Source: an uncultured Clostridium sp. (GTDB taxonomy: Bacteria; Bacillota_A; Clostridia; TANB77; CAG-508). Taken from it: 40,231 bases of DNA. Position 1 is the stretch's first letter; each line of letters starts with the position of its first letter. The notes beneath the pieces were generated by a model. It was given only the letters and a program-made list of their open reading frames with translations. It searched no databases and was not told the DNA's origin. The stretch is from assembly GCA_930980675.1 (NCBI GenBank), contig CAKNIU010000007.1, positions 1 through 40,231 on the forward strand, in the 5' to 3' direction. The translations under genes and the position numbers were made by a program. Of the stretch, positions 1-8,819 are shown in pieces.

Positions 1-806
1 TCAGTGAAGTAAAGAATACTTTAAATGAAATAATAAACAATAAAAATATTGTATAAGATATGTAGCAAAACCAGAAAAATATCAAAGCTATTTTGAGGAA
101 AGTCCATATAATGATGGAAAATGTACTTGTTATAGGGATTATAGAGAATATGATGAAAAATATGAAGGATATGATAGTTTGTTAAATTGGCTTCAAGATT
201 ATGACAATTTATTGGAAATGTGCGATGAAGAAGATAAATTATATGAAAGACTTGAATTATGGGATAGCATAGAAGAAATATTTGATTTAAACAATAAAGT
301 CAATCTGTATTGGAAAGAAAGAACTATTAGAGAAAAGGCAAATACAGAATTTAGATTAGGGAATGAGGAAAAAGCAACTAAAATGATTGAAGAATATTTA
401 AATGAAAAAGAAAATTGGGTATGGGGATATATTGAGATGGCAGATTGGTATGACAATAAGAGAGATGAAGAACACTATAACCTAGAAAAAGCCAAAAATA
501 TTCTTTTAAGAACAGAACAAATTAAAGATATGGAAGGTTTGGGAAATTTGATGTATGTTCACCACACAATTTTAATTATCAAGTTTTTGAAGAACAAATG
601 CTAGAAGTTTTAAGAGAAGTTTGCAAAGAATATACCAATACAAAAAAACTAGAGGAAATTGCAAAACAAACTAAAACAAAACAAGGTAGGATAGAAAAAA
701 TGTCCACAACTGCAATACACACAGTGTTTAATATGGCAAAAGAGAAAATACATCAAATGAATGGTGTGAACCTGTAACGGATGATGAATACAATAAATTA
801 AGTTAA
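1..806 (+). pseudogene. decayed gene, TPR/SEC-C-associated-like protein remnant, 5' end outside window
   Basis: No single reading frame spans this stretch, but coding-like protein continues through it in three frames. Bases 1-53 read in frame 3 (ending KNTLNEIINNKNIV), bases 44-604 in frame 2, bases about 560-777 in frame 1 (NYQVFEEQMLEVLREVC), and the last part in frame 3 again (NEWCEPVTDDEYNKLS, stop at 804-806). Each step shifts the frame by minus one, as three single-base deletions would. The longest intact piece, from a TTG or internal start near 179, gives about 141 residues rich in Glu, Lys and Trp, with a helical-repeat look (FRLGNEEKATKMIEEYL, then ENWVWGYIEMADWY). That resembles the repeat region that accompanies SEC-C/YecA-type proteins, but the family call is tentative. 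The gene runs in from the left edge, so its true start is not visible. Confidence 0.6.
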
Positions 807-816
807 TCAAAAAATA

Positions 817-862
817 AAGGTGTTCTTGTGTCAACTGAAGGATAACAATTGGCAAACACCTT
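817..862 (+). terminator. possible hairpin terminator after the decayed gene
   Basis: AAGGTGTT at 817-824 pairs perfectly with AACACCTT at 855-862, and inner TTGT/AACAA segments can extend the stem. Only a short A-rich tail follows, so termination would be weak. It sits between the broken gene and the DUF362 gene. Confidence 0.35.
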
Positions 863-884
863 AAAATAGAAAGGATGATTTATT

Positions 885-1769
885 ATGGAAAAATCAAAAG
901 TTTATTTTACAAAGGAAATTACACCTGAAAATGTTGTAAAAATGTATAAGGCATTAGGAAGAGAATTACCAGGAAAAGTAGCAGTAAAAGTACATTCTGG
1001 AGAGGCAGGGAATCAAAACTTTTTAAGACCAGAATTTATGAAACCAATGGTTGAGTATGTTAATGGAACAATAGTTGAAAATAACACTGCTTATGAAGGA
1101 GAAAGAACTACCACAGAAGATCATTTAAAAGTTATTGAAAATCATGGTTGGAACAAATATTTTAAAGTAGATATTTTAGACAGTGAAAAACCAGATATAG
1201 AATTAGAAGTACAAAATGGAAAAGTACTAAAACATAATTATGTGGGTAATCACATGAAAAACTATGATTCAATGCTTGTTTTATCACACTTTAAAGGCCA
1301 TCCAATGGGAGGATACGGTGGAGCACTAAAACAATTATCAATAGGATGTGCTTCAAGAGAAGGAAAAATGTGGATTCATACAGGTGGAAAACTAAAAGAA
1401 GGATTAATAGGACCAGATAATTGTGCTGAGCAAATAGTATTTTTAGAGTCAATGGCAGATGCAGCAGGGGCAGTAGTTAGATATTTTGGAAATAAAATAG
1501 CTTTCATAAACATAATGGCAAATATGTCAGTTGATTGTGATTGCTGTGCAGTAGCAGAAGACCCATGTATGAAAGATATGGGAATATTAGCATCAACAGA
1601 CCCAATTGCAATTGACCAAGCTTGCATAGATTTGGTAAAAAATTCTAATGATCCAGGAAAAGAGCATTTCTTAGAGAGAGTAAATTCAAGACATGGAACT
1701 CATACAATAGATGCAGCAGCAGAGTTAGGATTTGGAACAAAAGAATATGAACTTATAAATGTAGATTAA
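885..1769 (+). CDS. DUF362 domain-containing protein
   Basis: A 294-residue protein that reads as a stand-alone DUF362 domain. Conserved-looking blocks include AVKVHSGEAGNQNFLRP near residues 33-49, LSHFKGHPMGGYGGALKQLS near 133-152 and STDPIAIDQACIDL near 238-251. A cysteine-rich patch (DCDCCAVAEDPC, about residues 218-229) could bind a metal or Fe-S cluster. Some family members carry an added ferredoxin domain; none is present here. The ATG at 885 is preceded by AAAGGATGA at good spacing. It is flanked by the broken gene upstream and a glycosyltransferase 53 bases downstream, with an AT-only palindrome (AATATATATT at 1788-1797 and again at 1803-1812) in the gap. The biochemical function of this family is not settled, so none is assigned. 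Confidence 0.85.
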   Translation: MEKSKVYFTKEITPENVVKMYKALGRELPGKVAVKVHSGEAGNQNFLRPEFMKPMVEYVNGTIVENNTAYEGERTTTEDHLKVIENHGWNKYFKVDILDSEKPDIELEVQNGKVLKHNYVGNHMKNYDSMLVLSHFKGHPMGGYGGALKQLSIGCASREGKMWIHTGGKLKEGLIGPDNCAEQIVFLESMADAAGAVVRYFGNKIAFINIMANMSVDCDCCAVAEDPCMKDMGILASTDPIAIDQACIDLVKNSNDPGKEHFLERVNSRHGTHTIDAAAELGFGTKEYELINVD

Positions 1770-1822
1770 GCTATTGAAAAAACATCAAATATATATTATA
1801 TTAATATATATTAAGATTAAAA

Positions 1823-2971
1823 ATGGTGAAAGATATGTATAGTAATAATTGGAAACATAAAATGAAGGTTTTAGTACTATCATGCAGTACAGGTGGTGGA
1901 CACAATGCTTGTGGACATTATATTGAAAATGAATTTAAAGAAAATAATATTGAATGCGATTTTGTAGATTATTTTAACATCTTAGGACCAAAGGCTAAGG
2001 AATACTCAGAAAAAATATATTTAGATACAACAAAAGGAAATGGTAAAGTATTTAAGGTTGCATATAAATTAGGTGAAGCATATAGCAAAACAAGAATAAC
2101 AAGTCCAGTGTATGGATTCAATAAACTAATGAAAAACAAAGTATATTCATTTATAAGAGAAAATAATTATGACTTAGTAATTACACCACATCTATTTCCA
2201 GCAATGGCTATAACAGCATTAAAAGAAGAAGGAAAAGATATAAAACTTATTAATGTAGCAACAGACTATCATGCCATTCCATTTTTGGAAGAAACAAAGC
2301 CAGATTATTTTGTGATTCCACATATAAGCTTGCATGAAGAATTTTTAAAAAAAGGATTTAAGCAGGAAATACTTTTACCTTATGGGATTTGTGTTTCAAG
2401 TTTATTTTGTAAAGTAAAAAATAATTTGTCATTACCACAAGACAAAAATATAATATTAATTACATCAGGAAGTATGGGATTTGGTAAAATGGAAGACATA
2501 GTTAAAGCAATATTAAATAATATACCAAATACTTATGTTGTTGCACTTTGTGGTAGTAATAAAAAACTATATTTAGAATTAAAAGAGATTAATAGTGAAA
2601 ATTTATTAGTAAAAGGTTTTGTAACTAACATAAACGAGTACATATCATCGAGCACAATAGTATTAACCAAACCAGGAGGACTTACAAGTACAGAAGTAGG
2701 AGTAATAAGAAAACCTATGATTCATTTAATGCCAATACCTGGAGTAGAAAATTACAATGCAAACTTTTTTGAAAAAAATGGACTTAGTCTTATATCAAAT
2801 AATATAGAGGAAGTAATATCTAATACAGAAAAATTACTAAAAGATGAAAAACTACAAAAAGAAATGATAAAAAATCAAGCAGAATTTATAAATAGAAATT
2901 CTGCCAATGACTTAGTACAATTTGTTATAAATAATGCAAATGCAATTTACAAAAGCCAAAAAATGTGTTAA
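1823..2971 (+). CDS. MGDG synthase/UgtP-like glycosyltransferase
   Basis: About 382 residues with the two-domain GT-B layout of the MurG/MGDG-synthase superfamily. The N-terminal domain begins MKVLVLSCSTGGGHNACGHY (glycine loop for the lipid acceptor). It continues with the DLVITPHLFPAM segment near residue 110 and NVATDYHAIPFLEETKPDYF near 141-160, the region typical of diacylglycerol glucosyltransferases. The C-terminal donor-binding domain carries ITSGSMGFGKMEDIVKAI near 213-230 and LTKPGGLTSTEVG near 275-287. The likely role is transfer of a sugar from a UDP-sugar to membrane diacylglycerol, making glycolipid or a lipoteichoic acid anchor at the inner membrane face. The start is uncertain: ATG 1823 has no Shine-Dalgarno, ATG 1835 follows GGTGA, and ATG 1862 begins the conserved domain. 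It is 38 bases upstream of yebC. Confidence 0.82.
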   Translation: MVKDMYSNNWKHKMKVLVLSCSTGGGHNACGHYIENEFKENNIECDFVDYFNILGPKAKEYSEKIYLDTTKGNGKVFKVAYKLGEAYSKTRITSPVYGFNKLMKNKVYSFIRENNYDLVITPHLFPAMAITALKEEGKDIKLINVATDYHAIPFLEETKPDYFVIPHISLHEEFLKKGFKQEILLPYGICVSSLFCKVKNNLSLPQDKNIILITSGSMGFGKMEDIVKAILNNIPNTYVVALCGSNKKLYLELKEINSENLLVKGFVTNINEYISSSTIVLTKPGGLTSTEVGVIRKPMIHLMPIPGVENYNANFFEKNGLSLISNNIEEVISNTEKLLKDEKLQKEMIKNQAEFINRNSANDLVQFVINNANAIYKSQKMC

Positions 2972-3009
2972 AATAAATAATGGAAAAATTTTAAAAGGAG
3001 GAATTAGTC

Positions 3010-3735
3010 ATGTCAGGACACAGTAAATGGCATAACATACAAGCCAAAAAAGGAAAAGCAGATGCAGCAAGAGGAAAAATATTTACAAAATTAGGAAGAG
3101 AAATACTATTAGCAGTTAAAGCAGGAGGACCTGATCCGACTAGTAACTCTAAACTAAAAGATGTAATAGCAAAATGTAAATCAAATAACATGCCAAATGA
3201 TACAATAAACAATGCAATAAAAAAAGCATCAGGAGAAGGAAGTAACAAAAACTACGAAGAAATTACATATGAAGGATATGGCATAAATGGAGTTGCTGTA
3301 ATAGTAGAAGCAAGTACAGACAACAAAAATAGAACGGCAGCAGATGTAAGACATATTTTTGATAAAGCAGGTGGAAACTTAGGAACAACTGGATGTGTAT
3401 CATATATGTTTAACAAAAAAGGTGTAATAGTTATAGATAGAACTATAACAGATATGTCAGAAGACGATATGATGATGCTTGCACTAGATAGTGGTGCAGA
3501 AGACTTCACAGCAGATGACGAATGCTATGAAATTTTGACGGATCCAAAAGACTTTTCAAAAGTTAGAGAAGCATTAGAAAACAATGGATTAGAATTTGTT
3601 CAAGCAGAAGTAAGAATGGTACCAACAACAACAGTTGAATTAGATGACGAATCTGCAGAAAAAATGCAAAGATTAATAGACAACCTAGAAGACTTAGATG
3701 ATGTAATGAATGTATACCATAACTGGGCAGAATAA
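3010..3735 (+). CDS. yebC: YebC/PmpR (TACO1) family protein
   Basis: 241 residues, the normal length for the family, beginning with the diagnostic [20 protein letters not shown]. Later blocks [30 protein letters not shown] and [20 protein letters not shown] are typical across all three family domains. Members have been described as transcription regulators (PmpR) and, more recently, as ribosome-associated factors that help translate proline-rich stretches. AAGGAGGAATTAGTC places the start at ATG 3010. A terminator follows at 3806-3845, separating it from spoIIIA. Confidence 0.95.
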   Translation: MSGHSKWHNIQAKKGKADAARGKIFTKLGREILLAVKAGGPDPTSNSKLKDVIAKCKSNNMPNDTINNAIKKASGEGSNKNYEEITYEGYGINGVAVIVEASTDNKNRTAADVRHIFDKAGGNLGTTGCVSYMFNKKGVIVIDRTITDMSEDDMMMLALDSGAEDFTADDECYEILTDPKDFSKVREALENNGLEFVQAEVRMVPTTTVELDDESAEKMQRLIDNLEDLDDVMNVYHNWAE

Positions 3736-3805
3736 TTAATTTTACAGATATTTTAAAAAGTTAAATGAAACATTAATGTTAAGAAAATAAATAGTAATAA
3801 ATAAA

Positions 3806-3845
3806 AATAAGTAGCATATATTTAATATAGGCTACTTATTTTTTG
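3806..3845 (+). terminator. intrinsic terminator after yebC
   Basis: AATAAGTAGC (3806-3815) pairs with GCTACTTATT (3831-3840) around an AT-rich loop, followed by a run of T. It ends the yebC transcript upstream of spoIIIAA. Confidence 0.8.
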
Positions 3846-3877
3846 TACATCGCAAAATTTTAGTAAAGGAGAAAATT

Positions 3878-4819
3878 ATGTCAGATTTACGTGCAGTTAC
3901 TAGAGTTTTATCTAGAGATATTTGTTACAACATTAATGAAAATACAATAGAAGAAATTAGAATAAGAGTAGATAGACCAGTAATTCTAAAATATCCTGAA
4001 GGAAAAGAAGATATATTAGACCACGTAGTTACTCAAAATGAAATTTTAAACATATTACAATCTTTATGCAATAATTCAATTTACTCATATCAAAGCCAAA
4101 TTTGTGATGGATATATAACACTTCAAGGTGGACATAGAGTAGGTATAACTGGTAATGTTGCAATGAAAGATGGAAAAATTACAAATGTAAATTATGTATC
4201 TTCTTTGAACTTTAGAATTGCAAGAGAAATAATAGGTGCAAGTGATGAGATTTTTAAAGAAGTCATTACTAGAATAAATAGCCAAAACAATTTTAAAAAT
4301 TCAAATAATGATACATCAAATTTAGAAATTAATAATACATTAATTGTATCTAAACCTGGATGTGGAAAAACAACAGTACTTAGAGATTTAGTTAGAAATA
4401 TTAGTAATATGGGCTTTACAGTATCACTAATAGATGAAAGAGGAGAAATTGCATCCATGTATAAAGGCATTCCACAAAATGACATAGGTTTAAGAACAGA
4501 TGTAATGGACAATGTTACAAAAAGTTTAGGAATGAAGATTGCAGTAAGAACAATGGCACCACAAGTAATAGTCGCAGATGAAATAGGAACAGATGGAGAT
4601 TTAGAAGCAATAAATTATGGCATATGTTCAGGTGTTAAAGGAATATTTACTGCACATGGCTCAGACATTTCAGAATTAAGACAAAATGAAACCTTAAATA
4701 AATTATATGAAGAAAAACTATTTAAAAGGATAATTTTTCTAGAAAATAGAGGAAAAATGGGAAAGGTCTATTATTTAGATAGAAATATGTATAAAACTGT
4801 AGATGGAAAGTTGGTCTAA
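3878..4819 (+). CDS. spoIIIAA: stage III sporulation protein AA (SpoIIIAA), ATPase
   Basis: 313 residues, first gene of the spoIIIA operon. It is a cytoplasmic P-loop ATPase related to secretion ATPases (GspE/VirB11 type), thought to power the mother-cell side of the SpoIIIA-SpoIIQ channel (feeding tube) into the forespore. Walker A is KPGCGKTT at residues 159-166. A Walker B-like VIVADE lies at 230-235, and FTAHGSD near 257-263 fits the His-box region. The conserved family segment GYITLQGGHRVGITG is at 78-92. AAAGGAGAAAATT precedes ATG 3878. A stretch of about 119 bases separates it from the frameshifted spoIIIAB, longer than usual in this operon. Confidence 0.95.
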   Translation: MSDLRAVTRVLSRDICYNINENTIEEIRIRVDRPVILKYPEGKEDILDHVVTQNEILNILQSLCNNSIYSYQSQICDGYITLQGGHRVGITGNVAMKDGKITNVNYVSSLNFRIAREIIGASDEIFKEVITRINSQNNFKNSNNDTSNLEINNTLIVSKPGCGKTTVLRDLVRNISNMGFTVSLIDERGEIASMYKGIPQNDIGLRTDVMDNVTKSLGMKIAVRTMAPQVIVADEIGTDGDLEAINYGICSGVKGIFTAHGSDISELRQNETLNKLYEEKLFKRIIFLENRGKMGKVYYLDRNMYKTVDGKLV

Positions 4820-4938
4820 AATTAAAAATATGGAATATACATAGTATAAATGAAAGTAATTTTATAATATTAACCTTTTTTACTACAAGGAAACAAATAT
4901 ATTATAAATTATTAACAAATGAAAAGAGGAATATACAA

Positions 4939-5449
4939 ATGATATTAATTAAATACATATTTTTAGGATTAATTTTAATTCGGGACAAGTTATGCAGGAT
5001 TACTTATGTCAAAAAAATATTCTAATAGACTAAGAGACTTAAAAGAAATGAGAAAAGCCTTAAACTTTTTTGAAGAAAAAATAAAATTTACATATGAGCC
5101 AGTCCCAGATGTTTTTGAAGAAATATCACATAAAGTAAGAGAAAATATAGGAGAAATTTTTCACAATTCTTCAAAAGCAATGGAAAATGAATCTGCTGGA
5201 GTCTCTTGGGAAAAAGCAGTAGATGAATCAAATAATAACTTTTCTAAAGAAGACAAAGATATAATAAAAGGACTAGCTAAAATGCTTGGAAAAACAGATA
5301 TAGATGGACAAGTTAGTGAAATTAGGTTGACTTGCAAATTTTTAGATGTACAAATAAAAGATGCAGAAAATGAAAAAATTAAAAATGAAAAATTATATAA
5401 AACACTTGGAGCAACTGTAGGACTAGCATTAGTAATTATCTTGATTTAA
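4939..5449 (+). pseudogene. spoIIIAB: spoIIIAB, frameshifted near codon 14
   Basis: The downstream 147-residue frame (ATG 5006) matches the soluble part of SpoIIIAB (RLRDLKEMRKALNFFEEKI at the front, a C-terminal hydrophobic segment GATVGLALVIILI) but lacks the N-terminal membrane segment. That segment is present just upstream in another frame: ATG 4939, preceded by AGAGGA, encodes MILIKYIFLGLILI. Removing one base near 4981 (the C in ATTCGGGACA) joins it to GTSYAGLLMSKKYSNRLRD and restores a 169-residue protein, the normal family size of about 170. So the gene is either truly broken or carries a sequence error. SpoIIIAB resembles type II secretion GspF and is required for the forespore channel; loss of its N-terminal anchor would be expected to harm sporulation. 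Confidence 0.85.
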
Positions 5450-5454
5450 ATATA

Positions 5455-5603
5455 AAATTCTACCACAATATATATTCTCTCTCATTTCGCCGTGCGGGTC
5501 GCTTCGACATTTCATACCTTGCTCCAGCTTGCACGCTGCTCTTCGCTCCTACGTCGCCTACGCTAGCTTGAAATGTTCGAGAACATAAATTGTGGAAGAA
5601 TTT
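5455..5603. repeat. GC-rich palindromic dispersed element, copy A
   Basis: This roughly 149-base element lies between spoIIIAB and spoIIIAC. Its left end (AAATTCTACCACAAT from 5455) is nearly the reverse complement of its right end (ATTGTGGAAGAATTT ending 5603), and inner arms CATTTC/GAAATG continue the pairing. The core is far richer in G and C than its surroundings. Shared core words such as TTCTCTCTCATTTCG, GCGGGTCGCT, CTCCTACGTCGCCT and GAAATGTTCGAGAAC recur in copy B (reverse orientation), and partly in copy C. I see no coding potential. It may fold as a long hairpin in the spoIIIA transcript. Confidence 0.85.
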
Positions 5604-5622
5604 ATCAAACGGAGGTAAATTA

Positions 5623-5817
5623 ATGAGTATAGATTTATTATTTAAAATAGCTGCTATAGGAATACTTGTTGCAGTTTTATATCAAGTATTAGTAAGAGCA
5701 GGAAGAGAAGATCAAGCAATGATGACAACATTAGCCGGATTAATAATAGTACTAACAATGGTCATAAAAGAAGTAAGTTCATTATTTACAACAGTAAGAA
5801 CAATGTTTGATTTGTAG
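5623..5817 (+). CDS. spoIIIAC: stage III sporulation protein AC (SpoIIIAC)
   Basis: 64 residues, the normal size for this small two-helix membrane protein. It starts MSIDLLFKIAAIGILVAVLY and has a conserved-looking RAGREDQAMMTTLAGLIIVL segment. ATG 5623 is chosen because GGAGG lies eight bases upstream; an earlier in-frame start would read through the palindromic element. SpoIIIAC and AD are integral components of the forespore channel export apparatus. The palindromic element ends only 19 bases before the start. Confidence 0.93.
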   Translation: MSIDLLFKIAAIGILVAVLYQVLVRAGREDQAMMTTLAGLIIVLTMVIKEVSSLFTTVRTMFDL

Positions 5818-5891
5818 AGAAGTATAAAAAGATTTTTGGATGAATAAAAAGTCCTCATATTCAAAAATAGTAAATGAAGGAGAGGATGAAA

Positions 5892-6278
5892 ATGGATATT
5901 ATAAAAATAATAGGAATAGCATTTATTGCAGTAATAATAATTGTGATACTAAAACAATACAGACCAGAATTTGCAATATATGCCTCTATAATTGCAGGAG
6001 TACTTATACTTACATTAGCATCTGGTACGCTATCAGGAATAATAAATATGATAAACAGCATATCAAGCAAAACAAATATAAATAGTGATTTTTTAGTAAT
6101 ATTAATAAAAATAACAGGAATAGCAATTCTTACAGAATTTGCAGTAAGTATATGTAAAGATTCTGGAGAAAGCGCGATAGCAAGCAAAGTAGATATTGGA
6201 GGAAAAGTTATAATTATTTCCATGTCAATACCTATAATAAATGCTTTGATTGATACAGTAGTTAAGATTTTACCTTAA
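5892..6278 (+). CDS. spoIIIAD: stage III sporulation protein AD (SpoIIIAD)
   Basis: 128 residues from ATG 5892: MDIIKIIGIAFIAVIIIVIL, then KQYRPEFAIYASIIAGVLIL. The central and C-terminal segments (GIAILTEFAVSICKDSGESA, then GKVIIISMSIPIINAL) match the SpoIIIAC/AD family. AAGGAG at 5877-5882 sits nine bases before ATG 5892; in-frame ATGs at 5874 and 5886 fit the ribosome binding site less well. It has four predicted membrane segments. It works with SpoIIIAC in the mother-cell membrane during engulfment. Confidence 0.93.
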   Translation: MDIIKIIGIAFIAVIIIVILKQYRPEFAIYASIIAGVLILTLASGTLSGIINMINSISSKTNINSDFLVILIKITGIAILTEFAVSICKDSGESAIASKVDIGGKVIIISMSIPIINALIDTVVKILP

Positions 6279-6296
6279 CATAAAAGAAGGTGAAGA

Positions 6297-7454
6297 ATGA
6301 AAAAAATTTACATAATAATTTTAATTGCACTAATTTCATATTTAGTACCAACTACAGCTAAAGCGTCAAGCACTTCACAAGAAGAAATAATTTCCTCACA
6401 AACAGACGCACTTGGAATTTCAACATTTTTATCAGATTCTGAAAAATACACTAAAGATACATTTGGAAATATTAACATATCAGAACTTTTTACACAAAGC
6501 TTAAGTGGAAATATAGACAACAATACTATTTTAAATATAGTATTTACTCTTCTTGGAGATAATGTCAAAACAGCCTTAACTACAATTGCAAGTGTTATGG
6601 TTGTAGTTATAATACATAGCATTTTAAAAGCAATTAGTGAAAATCTTGGAAATGAAAATGTCTCAAAAATTGCTTATTACATAGAATACATATTAATAAT
6701 AACATTAGTTTTAGCAAATTTTTCAAGCATTATAACAGAAATGAAACAAGCAGTTCAAAATTTGACGGGATTTGCAGACACTCTCATACCTCTGATGATT
6801 ACACTTATGGTAACAACGGGAAATATAGTTTCATCGGGAATGTTACAACCAATATTACTTTTGCTAATAACATTTATAAGCAATTTTTTAACAAATATAT
6901 TAATACCAATAGCTTTAGTATCGACAGCCTTGGGAATTATTTCAAAAATATCAGATCAAGCACAAGTTGGAAAACTATCAAAATTTTTAAAATCGAGTAT
7001 GGTGTGGGTTCTTGGTACAGTACTAACATTATTTGTAAGCGTTACATCTCTTGAAGGAGGACTTACATCAAGCATAGATGGGGTAACGGCAAAAGCTGCC
7101 AAAACAGCAATTTCATCAGTAGTACCAGTTATAGGGAGTATACTTGGAGATGCAGTAAATACAATAATGGGATGTAGCAATATTATAAAAAATGCAGTAG
7201 GAGTTGTAGGAATAATTGTAATACTTGCGATTTGCATAAGACCAATCATACAACTTGCTGTATTAACAATTACATATTACCTGGGAGCAGCACTTTGTGA
7301 GCCAATAGCAGATGAAAAAGTAGTTGGAATACTTGAGCAAATGGGAGGAACATTTAAAATTTTTTTGGCAGTAATGTTCGCACTAACAGCAATGTTAATA
7401 ATAGGAATAGCAATAGTTATGAAAATATCAAATAGTGGACTGATGTACGGGTAA
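6297..7454 (+). CDS. spoIIIAE: stage III sporulation protein AE (SpoIIIAE)
   Basis: 385 residues. Residues 1-23 form a signal peptide ending near PTTAKAS. A hydrophilic extracytoplasmic stretch follows to about residue 80, then a series of membrane helices to the C-terminus (IIVILAICIRPIIQLAVLTI, later IFLAVMFALTAMLIIGIAIV). The motif LEGGLTSSIDGVTAKAAKTA near 251-270 is typical of the family. SpoIIIAE is the multi-pass, permease-like part of the SpoIIIA-SpoIIQ channel. It follows spoIIIAD by 18 bases, with GAAGGTGA as ribosome binding site. Confidence 0.95.
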   Translation: MKKIYIIILIALISYLVPTTAKASSTSQEEIISSQTDALGISTFLSDSEKYTKDTFGNINISELFTQSLSGNIDNNTILNIVFTLLGDNVKTALTTIASVMVVVIIHSILKAISENLGNENVSKIAYYIEYILIITLVLANFSSIITEMKQAVQNLTGFADTLIPLMITLMVTTGNIVSSGMLQPILLLLITFISNFLTNILIPIALVSTALGIISKISDQAQVGKLSKFLKSSMVWVLGTVLTLFVSVTSLEGGLTSSIDGVTAKAAKTAISSVVPVIGSILGDAVNTIMGCSNIIKNAVGVVGIIVILAICIRPIIQLAVLTITYYLGAALCEPIADEKVVGILEQMGGTFKIFLAVMFALTAMLIIGIAIVMKISNSGLMYG

Positions 7455-7517
7455 ATGTATGTGGGCATGGACTACCAACAAATAGGTTATCTCATAAAGT
7501 AAATAGTGGAGGAAAAG

Positions 7518-8177
7518 ATGTTATCATTTATTAGCTCTTGGGCTCAACAAATAATATTTGCGGTAATTATAGGTACAATACTTCAAATGCTTTTGCCGGA
7601 AGGTAAAAATAAAAAATATATAAAAATAGTAATAGGCATATACGTACTATTTGCCGTTATAAGCCCAGTGATTGGAAAAAGCATAGATTTAAATTTGGAT
7701 GAATTTAATGTAACAGTAGAGGGAGCAGAGTCTAACTTAGATGAAACTAATCAAGATCAAATAAACAGTTTATATACAACAAATTTGAAACAAGATATAA
7801 TTTTAAAATTAAAAAATAAAGGATATGGATGTGAAAATGTAGAACTACAAACAAATGAAAATTATGAAGTTCTAGAAATAAGCATAACAGGAATATATGA
7901 AGTTGAGGATGATAACGAAAATAGCGATAATAAAGATGATAGTGAAAGTTTAAAAAATGCTCAAAATGCCAAAACCGATAATGATAATTCACAAAGTGTC
8001 AAAAGCAATATATTAAATGTAAATAGTGTAGTTATAAATGAAGTGCAAATAGGGCAAAAAGAAAACAACATAAAAGAACAAGTAGTTAAAAGAATACCAA
8101 AGAGCGAGGAAAAGAATTTAAAAGAATATTTGAGTGAAACATATAATGTAAAAGAAAAGAATATTAGTATTGAGTAG
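7518..8177 (+). CDS. spoIIIAF: stage III sporulation protein AF (SpoIIIAF)
   Basis: 219 residues from ATG 7518, preceded by GGAGGAAAAG; an in-frame GTG at 7506 overlaps the ribosome binding site and is not preferred. Two N-terminal membrane helices (WAQQIIFAVIIGTILQML, then IVIGIYVLFAVISPVIG) flank the LLPEGKNKKYIK loop typical of the family. The extracytoplasmic region ends in EKNLKEYLSETYNVKEKNIS, matching the family's ring-building domain. An Asn/Asp/Ser-rich insert at about residues 130-160 looks like a lineage-specific linker. It lies 12 bases upstream of spoIIIAG. Confidence 0.9.
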   Translation: MLSFISSWAQQIIFAVIIGTILQMLLPEGKNKKYIKIVIGIYVLFAVISPVIGKSIDLNLDEFNVTVEGAESNLDETNQDQINSLYTTNLKQDIILKLKNKGYGCENVELQTNENYEVLEISITGIYEVEDDNENSDNKDDSESLKNAQNAKTDNDNSQSVKSNILNVNSVVINEVQIGQKENNIKEQVVKRIPKSEEKNLKEYLSETYNVKEKNISIE

Positions 8178-8189
8178 GGAGGTTAAGAG

Positions 8190-8795
8190 ATGCTTTTAGA
8201 AAAACTAAAGAAAATGTTTTCAAAAAATGATGGGAACAACAAGAAGAAAATTGAAAATATTTTAGTATTTATAGTCATCTTAGCAATAACTATTGTAGCA
8301 ATAAATTATATATGGAATGGAGACGAAAGTAGCAAAAGTAGTAATGAAGTTCCAGAAGCCGAAAATAGTAATAGTGTTGTTCAAGTATCTACTAATACAT
8401 CTTATGATGAGAACGAAGAAAAGTTGGCAAATATTTTGTCGAATATTGAAGGAGTAGGGAAAGTAAAAGTTCTGCTTACGTATTCACAAACAAGCACTTA
8501 TTTGCCAATATATAATGAAAATTTAAAAGCAAGCAATACAACAGAAACTGACTCGGCAGGAGGAAGTAGGACTGTAACAGAAAGTGATAGCCAAAAAGAA
8601 GTAATATATAAAGAAGATGAAAGTGGAAACAGAGAACCTGTGACACAAAGCATAATTAGTCCAAAAATAGAAGGAGCTATTATAACTGCAGAAGGTGCAG
8701 ATAATGCGGACGTAAAAACAGCTATAGTTCAAGCGGTGGAAGCGGCAACAGGCTTAGCTACGCATAAGATACAAGTGTTTAAAATGAGTAACTGA
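8190..8795 (+). CDS. spoIIIAG: stage III sporulation protein AG (SpoIIIAG)
   Basis: 201 residues: a short cytoplasmic N-terminus, one membrane helix (ILVFIVILAITIVAINYIW, about residues 24-42), then a ring-building motif domain (EEKLANILSNIEGVGKVKVL, later IEGAIITAEGADNADVK and AVEAATGLATHKIQVFKM). SpoIIIAG forms a large ring between the two forespore membranes. The segment GGSRTVTESDSQKEVIY is the beta-insertion region. GGGAGGTTAAGAG precedes the start. Confidence 0.95.
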   Translation: MLLEKLKKMFSKNDGNNKKKIENILVFIVILAITIVAINYIWNGDESSKSSNEVPEAENSNSVVQVSTNTSYDENEEKLANILSNIEGVGKVKVLLTYSQTSTYLPIYNENLKASNTTETDSAGGSRTVTESDSQKEVIYKEDESGNREPVTQSIISPKIEGAIITAEGADNADVKTAIVQAVEAATGLATHKIQVFKMSN

Positions 8796-8819
8796 GTTAA
8801 AAAGATTAGGAGGAAAATA

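Noticed and set aside
3841..3877. Sigma-E promoter for spoIIIA
   Set aside because: One is expected biologically, but no clear -35/-10 pair of the sigma-E type could be identified with confidence.
5840..6085. 81-codon plus-strand frame overlapping spoIIIAD
   Set aside because: Its Asn/Tyr/Cys-rich sequence is the out-of-frame reading of spoIIIAD, which is clearly the real gene.
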